The notes: generated by a model not told the origin, from the letters alone. 64,000 nucleotides of DNA from Methylocystis sp. L43 (GCF_015709525.1 NZ_JADNRA010000025.1:49686-113685), one strand, 5' to 3'; counted from the stretch's first letter, positions 17,453 to 26,606 are shown. A program made the numbers and translations.

Positions 17453-18823
17453 TCATTCCGCGGGCTCTAAAACCTTGGCCAGTTCGGCGGCGTCGGTCTG
17501 ATAGTGATCGCCCCGCACCATTGAGACAAGCCTCGCGGCGGATTGTCGCCAGGTCGAAATCGCCGGGGCCTTGATCTCTCTTGTTTCAAAGAGCGCTTCG
17601 CGCACGCGCTCGGCGAGCGCTTGCGCGTCCAGCACATCGAAATAGACAGCCCCGTCGCCGCCGACTTCGCGGAAAACCGGGATATCGCTCGCGATCACGC
17701 GCGCGCCGTGATGCGCCGCTTCGATCAGCGGCATGCCGAAGCCTTCGACGAAGGATGGAAAGATCAGGCCGCGCGCCCGCGGATAGAGATGTGAAAGATC
17801 GGCGTCGCTCGCATTGTCGAGCCAGAACAGCCGGCGTCCATATTCGCTGTGCCGGCGGATTCGGCGCTGCAACGCCCGCGTGTTCCAACCGTGCCGGCCG
17901 ACGATGACGTAACGCGTCTCGCACCCTTCCCCCCACAGACGTTCAAAGGCGTCCAAAGCGATGGGATAGGCCTTGCGCGGCTCCAGGGTGCCGACGCTCA
18001 TGAAGAACGGCGCCGGCGCTGAAGCGATGCGCTCGACGGCTTTTGAGGGCGCCTCCTGAGCGCCCGGGCGAAAGTCGGCGCCAAGCGGCCACCAGCCGAT
18101 CCGCATATTGGCGGGCGTCGCGAGACCCTGTTCCCGCACGTAGTCCACGAGGTCCTGCGCGACGCTTTGCGAGATGCAGACGATGGCGTCGCATTGCAGC
18201 AGCACCTCCTCGAGCCAGGGCGCGAAGGGCGCGCTGTTCTTTAAGGCGGTCGCGGCGGGATAACGCAAGGGGATGAGATCATAGAGACCGCCGACGACTT
18301 TGGCGCCAGCCTCATGCGCTGCGCGCAGGAGCGGCGGATATTCCTCGACGAAGCCCCATCCGGAGTCGAGCAAAAGCAGCGTGTCGCCCGATTGCAGTTC
18401 GATCGCATGGGGCAAATTGTCGTGCTGGAAATGGCCATAGAGCCGGCCTGCTTCGAGATAGACCGGAAGCGCTTCGCCGCTTTCGACACAGGCGCGCGCG
18501 ATTTCGCGCACGACGCGCTGGACGCCCGTATGGCCGCGAAAGCGATGCGTCGCCGTCATATCGATGAGCAGACGATTATGCGCCGCCGGCGGTGGGACCG
18601 CGCCATCAAGGCGCGTGCGCAGCGCCTCCGCCTTGGCCGCGCTAGGCGCCCGCCAGCGTCCATCGTGCAGGCGGCTCAGGCCGAGCATGCGAGAAAGCGT
18701 CCAATAGAGCTCCAACGCTTTGTCGTAAACGAACCGAATGCGTGGATCGACGTCATACTGCTCGAGATCACTCAGCTCGCGGTGCATCTCCTTGAGCAGA
18801 TAGGCGTCGATCTTCTCTTTCAT
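17453..18823 (-). CDS. Family 4 glycosyltransferase (GT-B fold)
   Basis: The 456-residue protein has a C-terminal GT4 domain with MSVGTLEPRKAYPIALDAF, a YVIVGRHGW strand and the nucleotide-sugar-binding FPSFVEGFGMPLIEA with the conserved EX7E. The N-terminal half contains DMTATHRFRGHTGVQRVVRE, a pattern seen in mannosyltransferases of polysaccharide clusters. It belongs to the same glycan block as the GT2 gene, 102 bases downstream. It likely extends an exopolysaccharide or O-antigen. Confidence 0.85.
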   Translation of the reverse strand: MKEKIDAYLLKEMHRELSDLEQYDVDPRIRFVYDKALELYWTLSRMLGLSRLHDGRWRAPSAAKAEALRTRLDGAVPPPAAHNRLLIDMTATHRFRGHTGVQRVVREIARACVESGEALPVYLEAGRLYGHFQHDNLPHAIELQSGDTLLLLDSGWGFVEEYPPLLRAAHEAGAKVVGGLYDLIPLRYPAATALKNSAPFAPWLEEVLLQCDAIVCISQSVAQDLVDYVREQGLATPANMRIGWWPLGADFRPGAQEAPSKAVERIASAPAPFFMSVGTLEPRKAYPIALDAFERLWGEGCETRYVIVGRHGWNTRALQRRIRRHSEYGRRLFWLDNASDADLSHLYPRARGLIFPSFVEGFGMPLIEAAHHGARVIASDIPVFREVGGDGAVYFDVLDAQALAERVREALFETREIKAPAISTWRQSAARLVSMVRGDHYQTDAAELAKVLEPAE

Positions 18824-19038
18824 TCCCGCTCTCCAGCCGCAGGCCCCGCCGCTCCTTGCATCGCGGACCGTTCGTACGGCGACGCGTCGGCCGTGACAAG
18901 GCTCGGGCTCCGCGCCAACAATGCTGGATCGCCGCTCACACGCGCTCAGAGACCCTGTGCTTTAAGCTGAACTCGGCGCGGATAAGACGGGCCGCTCGCA
19001 GGAAAAGATCTTGTCTGCGTTAGCCTTATGGGATCGAG

Positions 19039-19440
19039 CTAGAGCGTTCGACCAACGGCCATTCTGCTGGACGGCGTCGGAAAAATCACGATATTTCCGC
19101 CCTGCCCCGATGCGGCGATCACCGCCGCCGCGATGTCCGCCGACGCTTCGCTCACGCAGCGCCGCATAAATGAATCGGCGGCGCCTTCGTAATTCATGCT
19201 CAGCAAGTCATGCGCGCATTGTTCCGCGCGGACGAGCGAGACTTCCGCCAAGGGCGGGACAGGATCAGCGCTCGACAATGTGGAGAGCGCGTTCAACTCG
19301 CACTCAAGCGCTCGACGCGCGAAATCCGGCAGCGCCGCAAGCACTTGGCGCTCGAAATGGGTCCGAAGCTTATTCGCGGCGTCTTCAAAGAATGCACAAG
19401 CTTGGCTGTCCGCCGAAAGCTTAGCGTTAGTCGCATTCAT
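19039..19440 (-). CDS. Hypothetical helical protein
   Basis: The 133-residue product is Ala-rich and helical with no domain I recognise and no signal peptide. ATG at 19440 is chosen because GGAAGGG lies 6 bases before it; the open frame continues to 19512. It sits between the glycan block and the eroded region, and its codon use looks normal. Function unknown. Confidence 0.5.
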   Translation of the reverse strand: MNATNAKLSADSQACAFFEDAANKLRTHFERQVLAALPDFARRALECELNALSTLSSADPVPPLAEVSLVRAEQCAHDLLSMNYEGAADSFMRRCVSEASADIAAAVIAASGQGGNIVIFPTPSSRMAVGRTL

Positions 19441-19804
19441 CCTATGCCCTTCCGACAGCCAAAAACTAAGCTTTAAGAGGCAAGCAACATAAAAGTCTTG
19501 TTGCTCCGGCATCTACCTCAAATACATAATTACGGCAAACAAATGGAGACGCTAAAATCGTCGCGCCTGCCAGCGCTTAGGCGCGCTGCTTGGGCATGGG
19601 ACGCTTGGCGCCGGACGCTTGGGTATGGGACGCGTGTGGAGTACGAACGCCGCGACTTCGCCGCTCCCTCATCGCGTCTCCTGCCCGCGAACTTCTCAAT
19701 AAGAGCGAAAACGAACGCTCTGGCGTGCTTAAACAACCCCGCCTTCGAGCTGCCGGCACGCGGTTCAAGAGAGACTGGGGCAGAGTTGTCGGTTCATTCT
19801 GACA
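19441..19804. other. Gap without a supported gene
   Basis: Open frames here are short and mutually conflicting. The only visible structure is a loose repetition of GCTTGGG/GGGACGCTTGG around 19588-19640. No gene, RNA or promoter is supported. Confidence 0.5.
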
Positions 19805-19927
19805 ATGCGGAAGCGATGTCGCGTGGCGCGCATGTTGCGCACGGCGCTGGGCGCGGAGACGGCGGGATGGCTCTGCGATGAGAAAGTCGTCGAGATCATG
19901 CTCAATCCCGACAGAGCCTACCAATAA
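19805..19927 (+). pseudogene. trbB: trbB relic (conjugative transfer ATPase N-terminus)
   Basis: Forty codons read through MLRTALGAETAGWL and VVEIMLNPD before a stop. This is the characteristic N-terminal domain of TrbB, the VirB11-like ATPase of conjugative elements, where MLNPDG is followed by a WxDRL motif that is missing here. Similarity ends at the stop, so the ATPase core is gone. It marks a lost conjugative or integrative element. Confidence 0.65.
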
Positions 19928-20266
19928 ATGGATGCGCCGATTTCATGATCGCACGCCCGGCATCGTTGACTGGCGCGACGCGGCGCGTGGATGGCGGGCG
20001 ACGATCCGGCCGCATTGCGCCCGCCGCCAGAGAACGCGCTGGTCCAGCGGCAGCGAGAGGGGCGAGATAGGAACGCGATATGGGGAACAACCGCAATTAT
20101 ATCAAGGTGCTACTCCGCGAAGGCGCGGGTGAGAGCCTGTGATAGCCAATCAGCTGAGCGGCAAGCGGGGCGGGTTGTGATGGCGCCCCAAGGAAGCTTT
20201 CGGTCGTCACAACCGGCCGGGCCATGCAAGCATGAACACAGGCGATTCGAAATCGGGGCTGCAAAA

Positions 20267-20590
20267 ATGAATGCCAATCGATCGAGTGAACCACGTTTCA
20301 ACATCGTCATCTGGAAGGGCGCGAAGCAACTCGGAACGTTACGAGATCGCGACGCCAGCCGGGCGCTCAGCAATTTCGGCGGCGTGGTGGCGCGCTATAA
20401 AAATTCCACAGACAATCACCGGGTCGAACTTTACGACGGAGCGGACCTGATCGAGGCTTGGTCGAGCGAGGACGGACACAAGGCTCCTTCCGCAGAGTCG
20501 CCTGTCCCCGCCAGCGGAAAAATTCATCGCGAGGGCGAGTGCGTCGGGCGGGCCCTTTCGATCCCCTGTCAGCTTGTGCCATCACGTTGA
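20267..20590 (+). CDS. Small hypothetical protein with LIEAWSSED motif
   Basis: The 107-residue protein has a 65-residue core ending in VELYDGADLIEAWSSED and a Pro/Ser-rich extension. The core is paralogous to the 69-residue protein at 61215-61424: both start M-x(3)-RSxEPR, share an IVI/VIV strand and end with the same RVEFYD/LIEAWSSED-type block. The last dozen codons run antisense over a helicase relic, so the C-terminal extension may be fortuitous. No function is known. Confidence 0.55.
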   Translation: MNANRSSEPRFNIVIWKGAKQLGTLRDRDASRALSNFGGVVARYKNSTDNHRVELYDGADLIEAWSSEDGHKAPSAESPVPASGKIHREGECVGRALSIPCQLVPSR

Positions 20591-20700
20591 CGGCGCGAAC
20601 GCCTGCCGACACGCGATAGCGGTGCGACTCGTCCATGGTGAGGACCAGATCGGGAAGCTCGGAAAGATAGTTGAAGTAGTCGACCGCGCGATAATTGGCT
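20572..20700 (-). pseudogene. DEAD/DEAH helicase fragment (type III restriction Res-like)
   Basis: On the minus strand a stretch with strong codon bias reads YFNYLSELPDLVLTMDESHR followed by YRVSAGVRAVN. This is the DExH (Walker B) region of the helicase subunit of type III restriction-like enzymes. No flanking helicase sequence remains, so it is an internal fragment. Confidence 0.5.
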
Positions 20701-20790
20701 CCGCATCGGTGGGGCTCGGAGCAGCATGCGGATGCGCGGCCGCAGCGGGCGCGTCCGTCGACTTCGGCTTCGGGCTGAATTTGCGGCCCG

Positions 20791-20982
20791 ATGCGATTTT
20801 CTGAAGCGACGAGAACCTCTCGCCGACGCTTGCTGATCTCGCGCGCGAAAGCACTAATCGAGGCCATCGAGCGCTGGGAACGCGCGCCGGAATCCGAGCG
20901 CGGCGATTGGGAATACTACGACCATTGGGTCGCGGCGCTTCAGAAGGTGATCGACGAGCGCGGATTGCTGACGACGACATGA
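20791..20982 (+). CDS. Nitrile hydratase beta/accessory-like fragment
   Basis: The 63-residue frame contains ALIEAIERWERAPESERGDW followed by EYYDHWVAALQKVIDERGLL. This pattern (acidic helix, then YYxxWxxALxxxxxxxGLL) resembles the N-terminal domain of nitrile hydratase beta or accessory subunits. The family protein is normally longer and has partner subunits, none of which are here. It may be a relic rather than a working gene. Assignment is tentative. Confidence 0.35.
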   Translation: MRFSEATRTSRRRLLISRAKALIEAIERWERAPESERGDWEYYDHWVAALQKVIDERGLLTTT

Positions 20983-21027
20983 TCCCCAACCGTCATCACT
21001 GACACGCCGGAACTGCAACCGGCGGAG

Positions 21028-21195
21028 ATGTTGTGGGCGCTCGTCGACGAGCCCATCGTCAACATGCATGTCGCCGCCATCAATGAGCTCGACGAATTCA
21101 TCGCCAAGAGATTTGTCGCGTTCGCCAAGGAACGCGACGCCCTCAAAGGCTGTGCTAAATTCAATAGGTGGCCGAAAGTCGCCAATGCGAAGTAA
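21028..21195 (+). CDS. Small ORF, unknown
   Basis: A 55-codon ORF in the same frame as the preceding fragment, after its stop, encodes a helical peptide (VDEPIVNMHVAAINELDEFI then AKRFVAFAKERDAL). Open sequence extends upstream to the previous stop without a good start codon. It could be a true small gene or the tail of the relic before it. Confidence 0.3.
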   Translation: MLWALVDEPIVNMHVAAINELDEFIAKRFVAFAKERDALKGCAKFNRWPKVANAK

Positions 21196-21317
21196 TAAGC
21201 CGGAAATCGTATGAATGCGCCCTTTTTGCTCGCGGGGCTGTAAGCTAACTACGGTGAAGGTGCATCACGGGTGCAATAGAGCGACGCCGAATGGTTTGGC
21301 GATGGTGGGGTATGCCA

Positions 21318-22172
21318 ATGACCTTGAATATGCTTATTCCATTTGCGTTGAAGTGTAGTATCGCTCTGAGCGTGTTTGCGATTGGCCTGAATTCACAGCC
21401 CAGCGACGCTACCTACCTCCTCCTCCGACCCGCACAGCTAGCGCGATCGCTACTTGCGATGAACGTCATCTTGCCCGTATTCATAGCCGCGATTGTGACG
21501 GCTTTTGATCTGCATAACGCCGTGGAAGTTTCGCTTGTCGCGCTCGCCGTCTCTCCGGTTCCCCCTATTCTCCCAAAAAAGCAAATCAAGGTGCATGGTG
21601 AACGATCCTACGCTATCGGATTGTTGGTTGTTGCCGCTGTGGTGGCGGTTATTTTCATTCCAATTGCGGTCGCATTGCTTGGTCAATTTTTCCAGACGCC
21701 TGTCGATATGCGGGCATGGCCAATTGCTCGGCTGGTTCTCATCACGGACCTTGCGCCACTTTTGATGGGAATGCTCGTCCGGCAATTTGCTCCTGTGATT
21801 GCTTTGCGAATCTCGAAATCTGTGACGCTTGTCGCCTTGGTGTTCCTCGTGCTCAGCGTTCTGCCTATCCTATTCACCGCGTGGCCAGGCATCGTCGCCC
21901 TGGTCGGCAATGGCACAATTCTCGCTATCTTGGCATTCGTACTTGCCGGTCTCGCCGTCGGTCATTTGCTCGGCGGCCCCGATCTGCATGATCGGGCAGT
22001 GCTGGCCCTCGCGACTGCGACACGACATCCCGGCATCGCGTTTGCGATTGGTGCGACGAACTTTCCGGAGCAAAGGGAGATTCAACCCGCGATCTTGCTT
22101 TACGTACTCCTTTGCGCGATCCTTACGATGCCTTACGTTATATGGCAAAGGCGCGTGTCTTATTCGTTCTGA
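21318..22172 (+). CDS. BASS/SBF-type sodium-dependent transporter
   Basis: The 284-residue protein has nine or ten hydrophobic segments. Features typical of the bile acid:sodium symporter (BASS/SBF) fold are ALAVSPVPPILPKK in the first half and ATATRHPGIAFAIG in the second. BASS proteins import organic anions with Na+. ATG at 21318 has GGTGGGG upstream; the frame extends to 21291. Its base composition is visibly less GC-rich than its neighbours, suggesting acquisition. It ends 23 bases before the patatin gene. Substrate unknown. Confidence 0.72.
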   Translation: MTLNMLIPFALKCSIALSVFAIGLNSQPSDATYLLLRPAQLARSLLAMNVILPVFIAAIVTAFDLHNAVEVSLVALAVSPVPPILPKKQIKVHGERSYAIGLLVVAAVVAVIFIPIAVALLGQFFQTPVDMRAWPIARLVLITDLAPLLMGMLVRQFAPVIALRISKSVTLVALVFLVLSVLPILFTAWPGIVALVGNGTILAILAFVLAGLAVGHLLGGPDLHDRAVLALATATRHPGIAFAIGATNFPEQREIQPAILLYVLLCAILTMPYVIWQRRVSYSF

Positions 22173-22195
22173 CGCAGAGGTGGAGCCTTGCGGAT

Positions 22196-23215
22196 ATGAC
22201 GCGCGACACGGTTCTTGTGGATCTCGCCCTACAAGGCGGCGGCGCGCATGGCGCCTTCAGTTGGGGCGTTCTAGACCGCTTACTGGAAGAGCCTTGGCTC
22301 CAAATAGAAGGGATCTCTGGCACATCGGCGGGCGCGATGAACGCGGCGGCGCTGATCAGCGGCTACGTCGATGATGGCGCAAACGGCGCCCGCGCGGCGC
22401 TCGAGCTGTTCTGGCGGCGCGTGTCGCAGGCGGCGCGGCTCAGTCCATTGCAGCGCAATCCTATCGATGCGCTGATGGGTCGCTGGACGCTGGATGCTTC
22501 GCCTTTCTTTGTCGCGACCGACATCATGTCGCGTCTATTTTCGCCCTACGATCTCAATCCCCGGGGCGTAAATCCGCTGCGCGAGATCCTCGCGGAAACC
22601 GTGAATTTCGAACGGCTTGCGCAAGCGCGAGTAAAGCTTTTCGTCACCGCCACGAGCGTGTCGACCGGCCGCGCCCGCGTGTTCAGAAACGCAGACGTTA
22701 CGCCGGACGCGCTTCTTGCTTCGGCGTGCCTGCCTACCATGTTTCAGGCCGTCGAGATTGACGGCGAGGCCTACTGGGACGGCGGCTATTCCGGCAATCC
22801 GACGATCACGCCGCTCGTTCGCGAATGCGAGTCGACTGATACGATCCTTGTCCAGATCAATCCGATTGAACGCAAGAACACGCCGCGGTCGGCGACAGAA
22901 ATATTGAACCGCCTCAACGAAGTGTCGTTCAACGCGGTTCTGCTCAAGGAGCTGCGCATGATCGCCCTGCTGCGCCGCGCCGCCAATCCCGGAGAAAAGG
23001 AGGGTTCGCGCTGGGCCGGGATGCGCATTCATCGAATTTCCACCGAGATGATGACGCAGCTCAGCGCTTCCTCGAAACTGATCGCGGAATGGGAGTTTCT
23101 TTGCATGCTGCGCGACGAAGGTCGTCGGTCGGCGCAGGCATTCCTCGATCGTCATGAGCGCGACGTCGGACTCCGTTCGACTCTCGATCTTGACGTCCTG
23201 CTCGAGGGGATTTGA
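22196..23215 (+). CDS. Patatin-like phospholipase
   Basis: The 339-residue protein begins with the patatin oxyanion loop LALQGGGAHGAFSWGVLD, followed by the nucleophile elbow GTSAG (Ser of the Ser-Asp dyad) and the DGGYSGNP motif with the catalytic Asp. It is expected to hydrolyse acyl esters of phospholipids and has no signal peptide, so it acts inside the cell or at the membrane. ATG at 22196 is chosen (GGAG upstream, homology starts at DLALQGGG). The next gene begins 5 bases after its stop, so they likely form an operon. Confidence 0.88.
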   Translation: MTRDTVLVDLALQGGGAHGAFSWGVLDRLLEEPWLQIEGISGTSAGAMNAAALISGYVDDGANGARAALELFWRRVSQAARLSPLQRNPIDALMGRWTLDASPFFVATDIMSRLFSPYDLNPRGVNPLREILAETVNFERLAQARVKLFVTATSVSTGRARVFRNADVTPDALLASACLPTMFQAVEIDGEAYWDGGYSGNPTITPLVRECESTDTILVQINPIERKNTPRSATEILNRLNEVSFNAVLLKELRMIALLRRAANPGEKEGSRWAGMRIHRISTEMMTQLSASSKLIAEWEFLCMLRDEGRRSAQAFLDRHERDVGLRSTLDLDVLLEGI

Positions 23216-23219
23216 AGCG

Positions 23220-24668
23220 ATGGGACTTGCTGGAATTCTTGCCGCGCTCTGCGGACTCATTTGGTTCGCATATCGCGGCTGGAGCGTGTTGCTGCTGGCG
23301 CCCGCGGCGGCGCTGATCGCCGCCGCCTTCGCGGGCGAACCCTTGCTGGCGCATTGGACGCAAACCTTCATGGGCGGGGCGTCGCGCTTCGTAGCGCAAT
23401 TTTTTCCGATATTTCTTCTCGGCGCGCTGTTTGGAAAACTCATGGACGACAGCGGTTCCGTCACCGCGATCGCGAACTTCATGGCCGAGAAACTCGGACC
23501 GCGCCGGGCTGTGCTCTCCGTCGTTCTCGCCGGCGCCTTCGTAACCTACGGCGGCGTCAGCCTTTTCGTCGCATTTTTCGTGTTGGCGCCGATGGCGCAG
23601 AAGCTGTTCCGCAAGGCGGCCGTGCCTCGCCGGCTGGCGCCCGCCGCCATCGCGCTCGGCACCTCGACATTCACCATGTCGGCGCTGCCCGGAACGCCGG
23701 CGATTCAAAACGCGATTCCCATGCCGTTTTTTGGAACGACGCCTTTCGCCGCTCCCGGGCTTGGCGTCGTGGCCTCCGTGATCATGCTCGGGTTCGGGCT
23801 CTGGTGGCTCGCGCGCGCCGAGGCGTCGGCGCGCCGCAAGGGAGAAGGGTACGGGAACGAGCCGAGCGTTCATATCGACGCTACGCAGGATCAGGCGCTC
23901 CGCGAGCGCGCCGCGACGGCGCATGAATTCGACATCGCCGAGATTCCCCACGGCCATCGCGGGGATGCGCCGAACGCCTTCATCGCCGCGCTGCCTTTGA
24001 TCGTCGTCGTCGGCGTCAATCTTGTTATTTCCTTGCTCGTCTTGCCGCGGATGGATGACTCGTTCCTGGCAGAAGAGCGCTGGGGACCGACGACGCTTGC
24101 CGCCGTTGGCGGCGTCTGGTCCGTCGTTGTGGCGCTCTCGGCGGCGATCGTAACACTCATTCTACTCAACTGGCGCCGACTGACGGAGATCCGCGACAGC
24201 GTCGACGCCGGCGTCACGGCTTCCGTGCTGCCTGCGATGAGCGTCGCGAGTCTCGTCGGATTTGGCGCGGTCGTCGCGGCGATGCCCGCCTTCGCTATGG
24301 TGCGCGCCTGGGTGCTGTCAATCGAGGGCGGTCCGCTCGTCTCCCTGGCCATCGCGACCAATGTGCTCGCGTCTCTGACCGGTTCGGCTTCGGGCGGGCT
24401 GACGATCGCGCTCGACACGCTCGGCGAAACTTATCTGCGTCTTGCTGAACAAGGCGGAATTGCTCCGGCGCTTCTGCATCGCGTCGCGGTCATTGGCGCG
24501 GGAACGCTGGACAGTCTTCCGCACAATGGCGCGGTCGTGACTCTGCTCGCCGTTTGCGGTTGCACGCACAAGGAAAGCTATCTCGATATCGTCGTGGTCG
24601 CGATCATTGGCGCCATCATCGCGCTTGTCGCCGTCATTGCCCTCGGCTCGGCGTTCGGCTCATTTTGA
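23220..24668 (+). CDS. GntP/citrate-type permease
   Basis: The 482-residue protein has about 12 membrane segments and GntP-family features: GRFVAQFF-like segment, FGKLMDDSGS, YGGVSLFVAFFVLAP, and a C-terminal LTGSASGGLTIALD plus DSLPHNGAVVTLL. These transporters carry gluconate, citrate or other small acids. The ATG at 23220 follows GAGGGG, 5 bases after the patatin stop. Pairing with a lipase hints at use of released acids, but this is speculative. Confidence 0.8.
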   Translation: MGLAGILAALCGLIWFAYRGWSVLLLAPAAALIAAAFAGEPLLAHWTQTFMGGASRFVAQFFPIFLLGALFGKLMDDSGSVTAIANFMAEKLGPRRAVLSVVLAGAFVTYGGVSLFVAFFVLAPMAQKLFRKAAVPRRLAPAAIALGTSTFTMSALPGTPAIQNAIPMPFFGTTPFAAPGLGVVASVIMLGFGLWWLARAEASARRKGEGYGNEPSVHIDATQDQALRERAATAHEFDIAEIPHGHRGDAPNAFIAALPLIVVVGVNLVISLLVLPRMDDSFLAEERWGPTTLAAVGGVWSVVVALSAAIVTLILLNWRRLTEIRDSVDAGVTASVLPAMSVASLVGFGAVVAAMPAFAMVRAWVLSIEGGPLVSLAIATNVLASLTGSASGGLTIALDTLGETYLRLAEQGGIAPALLHRVAVIGAGTLDSLPHNGAVVTLLAVCGCTHKESYLDIVVVAIIGAIIALVAVIALGSAFGSF

Positions 24669-24687
24669 GCGAGCCCTTCGAGGCGAG

Positions 24688-24756
24688 CGCGCGGGGGTCG
24701 TACGAGAAGCCGACCGCCCGCTCTCCTTGCAGCGCCTTACTGCGCTGGCGTCTCCG
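24688..24756 (+). repeat. 69-bp dispersed repeat, copy 1
   Basis: About 69 bases from GCGCGGGGG through CGAGAAGCCGACCGC to GGCGTCTCCG recur with roughly a dozen differences at 27341-27409, in the same orientation. It lies just past the GntP-like gene and before the AI-2E fragment. It resembles no known element that I recognise. Confidence 0.6.
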
Positions 24757-24777
24757 CCATCGACCGTGTCGGTCCGC

Positions 24778-24878
24778 GTTCGCGCTAAACTATCTGCCGT
24801 ATATCGGATCCCTGATCGTTACCGTTTTCCCAGCGCTGTTTGCTTTCGTTCAATTCGACTCATGGCAGACCGCCGGCC
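24778..24878 (+). pseudogene. Partial copy of the AI-2E-type permease gene
   Basis: About 100 bases encode FALNYLPYIGSLIVTVFPAL and FAFVQFDSWQTA, almost the same as codons of the intact permease gene (matching nucleotides 40677-40776), with mostly silent differences. Both ends of the similarity are abrupt. It is a duplicated internal fragment, not a gene. Confidence 0.75.
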
Positions 24879-25100
24879 ACACCGAGCCCCAAGCCAACTG
24901 AAATATCGTGAACGAAGCGCGATAGCGTCCATCGGAACGCTGAGTTCCTGATCGAAAGCGAATTGCCGAGCGGCGCTTGACGGGTTCCGACGTATGCGCC
25001 CGCGAAGCTGACTGGCGCCGGCGACAGGCGCTGCGTCAATCATGGCGCCGCCTCAGGCGAGAATGCGCGCGGCGATGCCGCCCACATCAAACCAATTATC

Positions 25101-25574
25101 TCATGGTCCTGCAGAAGCTGGGGGAGCTGCAGGGGAGTTCGGCCCTGGCCTCACGCCGACAATTTCAAATGCCGTTCTACGGACGCATAAGAATGGAAGC
25201 GGCCAGTCCAGAGCAAAAAGTTTCTGGTGGTATTCGAGCGTGACCGTTCGACCGGGCATTGCTTCTAATTGCTCTCTGACGCCGGGGTCGGGCACCGAAA
25301 AATTGAACGTGTTATCAAATTCTTGGTTCTGAGATCGACTATTGGTCGACGCCGAAAAACTCGGGAGCGCCAAGTGGCCTTCGAATGTCCGGCAGGCGAT
25401 GCCTCTCCTCGACAGCTTGCTGAGAACGCCAGTTCGGACCCCGACCGAGTAGTTAAAGCTGTTCAGCACGGCGAGCGCCGCCAGAAGAAACAGCGCAGCC
25501 ACGACGACCCAAATTGCTATTTTAAGTATTCCGTTCAAGCGCCGCTTGGCGGAAGAGGACTGCGTTGAAGCCAT
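25101..25574 (-). CDS. Single-pass membrane protein, conserved hypothetical
   Basis: The 157-residue product has a membrane helix at about 18-42 followed by an extracytoplasmic domain. The pattern YSVGVRTGVLSKLSRRG, a FEGHL strand, FNFSVPDPGV and VTLEYHQKL fits a widespread small membrane protein family sometimes mislabelled as a 6-phosphogluconate dehydrogenase. The Pro/Ala-rich C-terminus is probably disordered. Function unknown. Confidence 0.65.
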   Translation of the reverse strand: MASTQSSSAKRRLNGILKIAIWVVVAALFLLAALAVLNSFNYSVGVRTGVLSKLSRRGIACRTFEGHLALPSFSASTNSRSQNQEFDNTFNFSVPDPGVREQLEAMPGRTVTLEYHQKLFALDWPLPFLCVRRTAFEIVGVRPGPNSPAAPPASAGP

Positions 25575-25831
25575 CAGAACTATCCTAGCGCTTCGCTGCT
25601 CAAATCTCGCGTAGCCTTCGCGTTAAGTCAACACCAGCAAATTCAGGGCATTTTCCTGCTATAGCGCGTGACTGCGACGATTGCATTAAACGAAACGCAC
25701 AGCATCGATATTCAAAAGGCTGAGGTCGAGATCCCGTGAGAAACTTTGATAACGTTCCCGACTGGCCTTGGCCTCAAGATGATCGGTCGTCGCCATTATC
25801 AGCTCCTGAACGGCGTCGGCGTCAGCTGTAT

Positions 25832-26113
25832 TCATAAGCATATAACTTTGAAACATTTCAGCGCTGTCCCGAACATTAAGGAAATCTGCTCGTCGGCTTG
25901 GTCAGCGCCGCGCGTCCGATAAACCACGACACGCCAGAAAATGGCGGTCATGATCAATCCCGGTCGTGTGGCGAGCGCAGCCAGTTCGTCCAATGCGCTA
26001 ATGTGGCGCCAGCGATGATAAGCGCGCGCGAGATCGCCGTAGGCGGCGTCGGGAACCTTCCACGTGGCTCGCTTCGAGCCTGCGCCAATTGCGACTTCTG
26101 ATTTGCGATGCAT
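25832..26113 (-). CDS. Hypothetical protein
   Basis: The 93-residue frame has normal codon bias in its first two thirds, with a helical RAYHRWRHISALDELAALA segment. No domain is recognised and the C-terminal third is less convincing. It is isolated in an accessory region. It might be a relic. Confidence 0.4.
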   Translation of the reverse strand: MHRKSEVAIGAGSKRATWKVPDAAYGDLARAYHRWRHISALDELAALATRPGLIMTAIFWRVVVYRTRGADQADEQISLMFGTALKCFKVICL

Positions 26114-26288
26114 CGAGATCTATACGACCCAGTTTCCTGAAGACACGCTTATTCTATTTGTGGCTGTGATTCAGAACGGCATTAGCCATGCAAATCGAAC
26201 CATGAACTTCCGCATTGTAACGAAAAATTTTGACGCGTAGTGTTGAGGGCCTTAAGCCACAAGACTTAAGAATAGGGAGCACGCCACA

Positions 26289-26534
26289 ATGCGCCGGAAC
26301 CTTAAAACTTACTTGTTTGCAGCTGCTTGCGCCTCACTGTTATTCGCATCGGCGCCTTTGGGCGCGGCGGTTCTGTCGACCGCGGCAGATCCTAACGTCG
26401 ATGAAGCGTTCGCCTCCAACTTCGTGCAGAAGACGACGATGCATGCTCCGGCTGGAAAAAGATGCATCAAATGGACTCGGACGTGGAATAGACGGCACGG
26501 CGTCGCTCGCCGCCGATGCGTCCAGTGGCGTTAA
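26289..26534 (+). CDS. Small secreted basic protein
   Basis: The 81-residue product has a clear signal peptide (about 26 residues, cleavage near PLGAA) and a short mature part ending in a basic, Trp- and Cys-containing tail (CIKWTRTWNRRHGVARRRCV), where two Cys could form a disulfide. AGGGAG precedes the ATG. It resembles short exported basic peptides common in this order; function unknown. Confidence 0.6.
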   Translation: MRRNLKTYLFAAACASLLFASAPLGAAVLSTAADPNVDEAFASNFVQKTTMHAPAGKRCIKWTRTWNRRHGVARRRCVQWR

Positions 26535-26574
26535 AGAAGACCAAATCGGACGCGATCAACCAAGACGCGCGATC

Positions 26575-26606
26575 GTGCCGCTTCGCCAACGCGGCACGAC
26601 GATTTT
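26575..26606 (+). terminator. Candidate terminator after the small secreted gene
   Basis: A 7-bp perfect stem GTGCCGC/GCGGCAC with a 9-nt loop is followed, after four bases, by a T5 run. It lies about 40 bases beyond the small secreted protein gene. Confidence 0.45.

Noticed and set aside
21450..21785. Antisense frame over the BASS-type transporter
   Set aside because: Charged shadow of hydrophobic codons.
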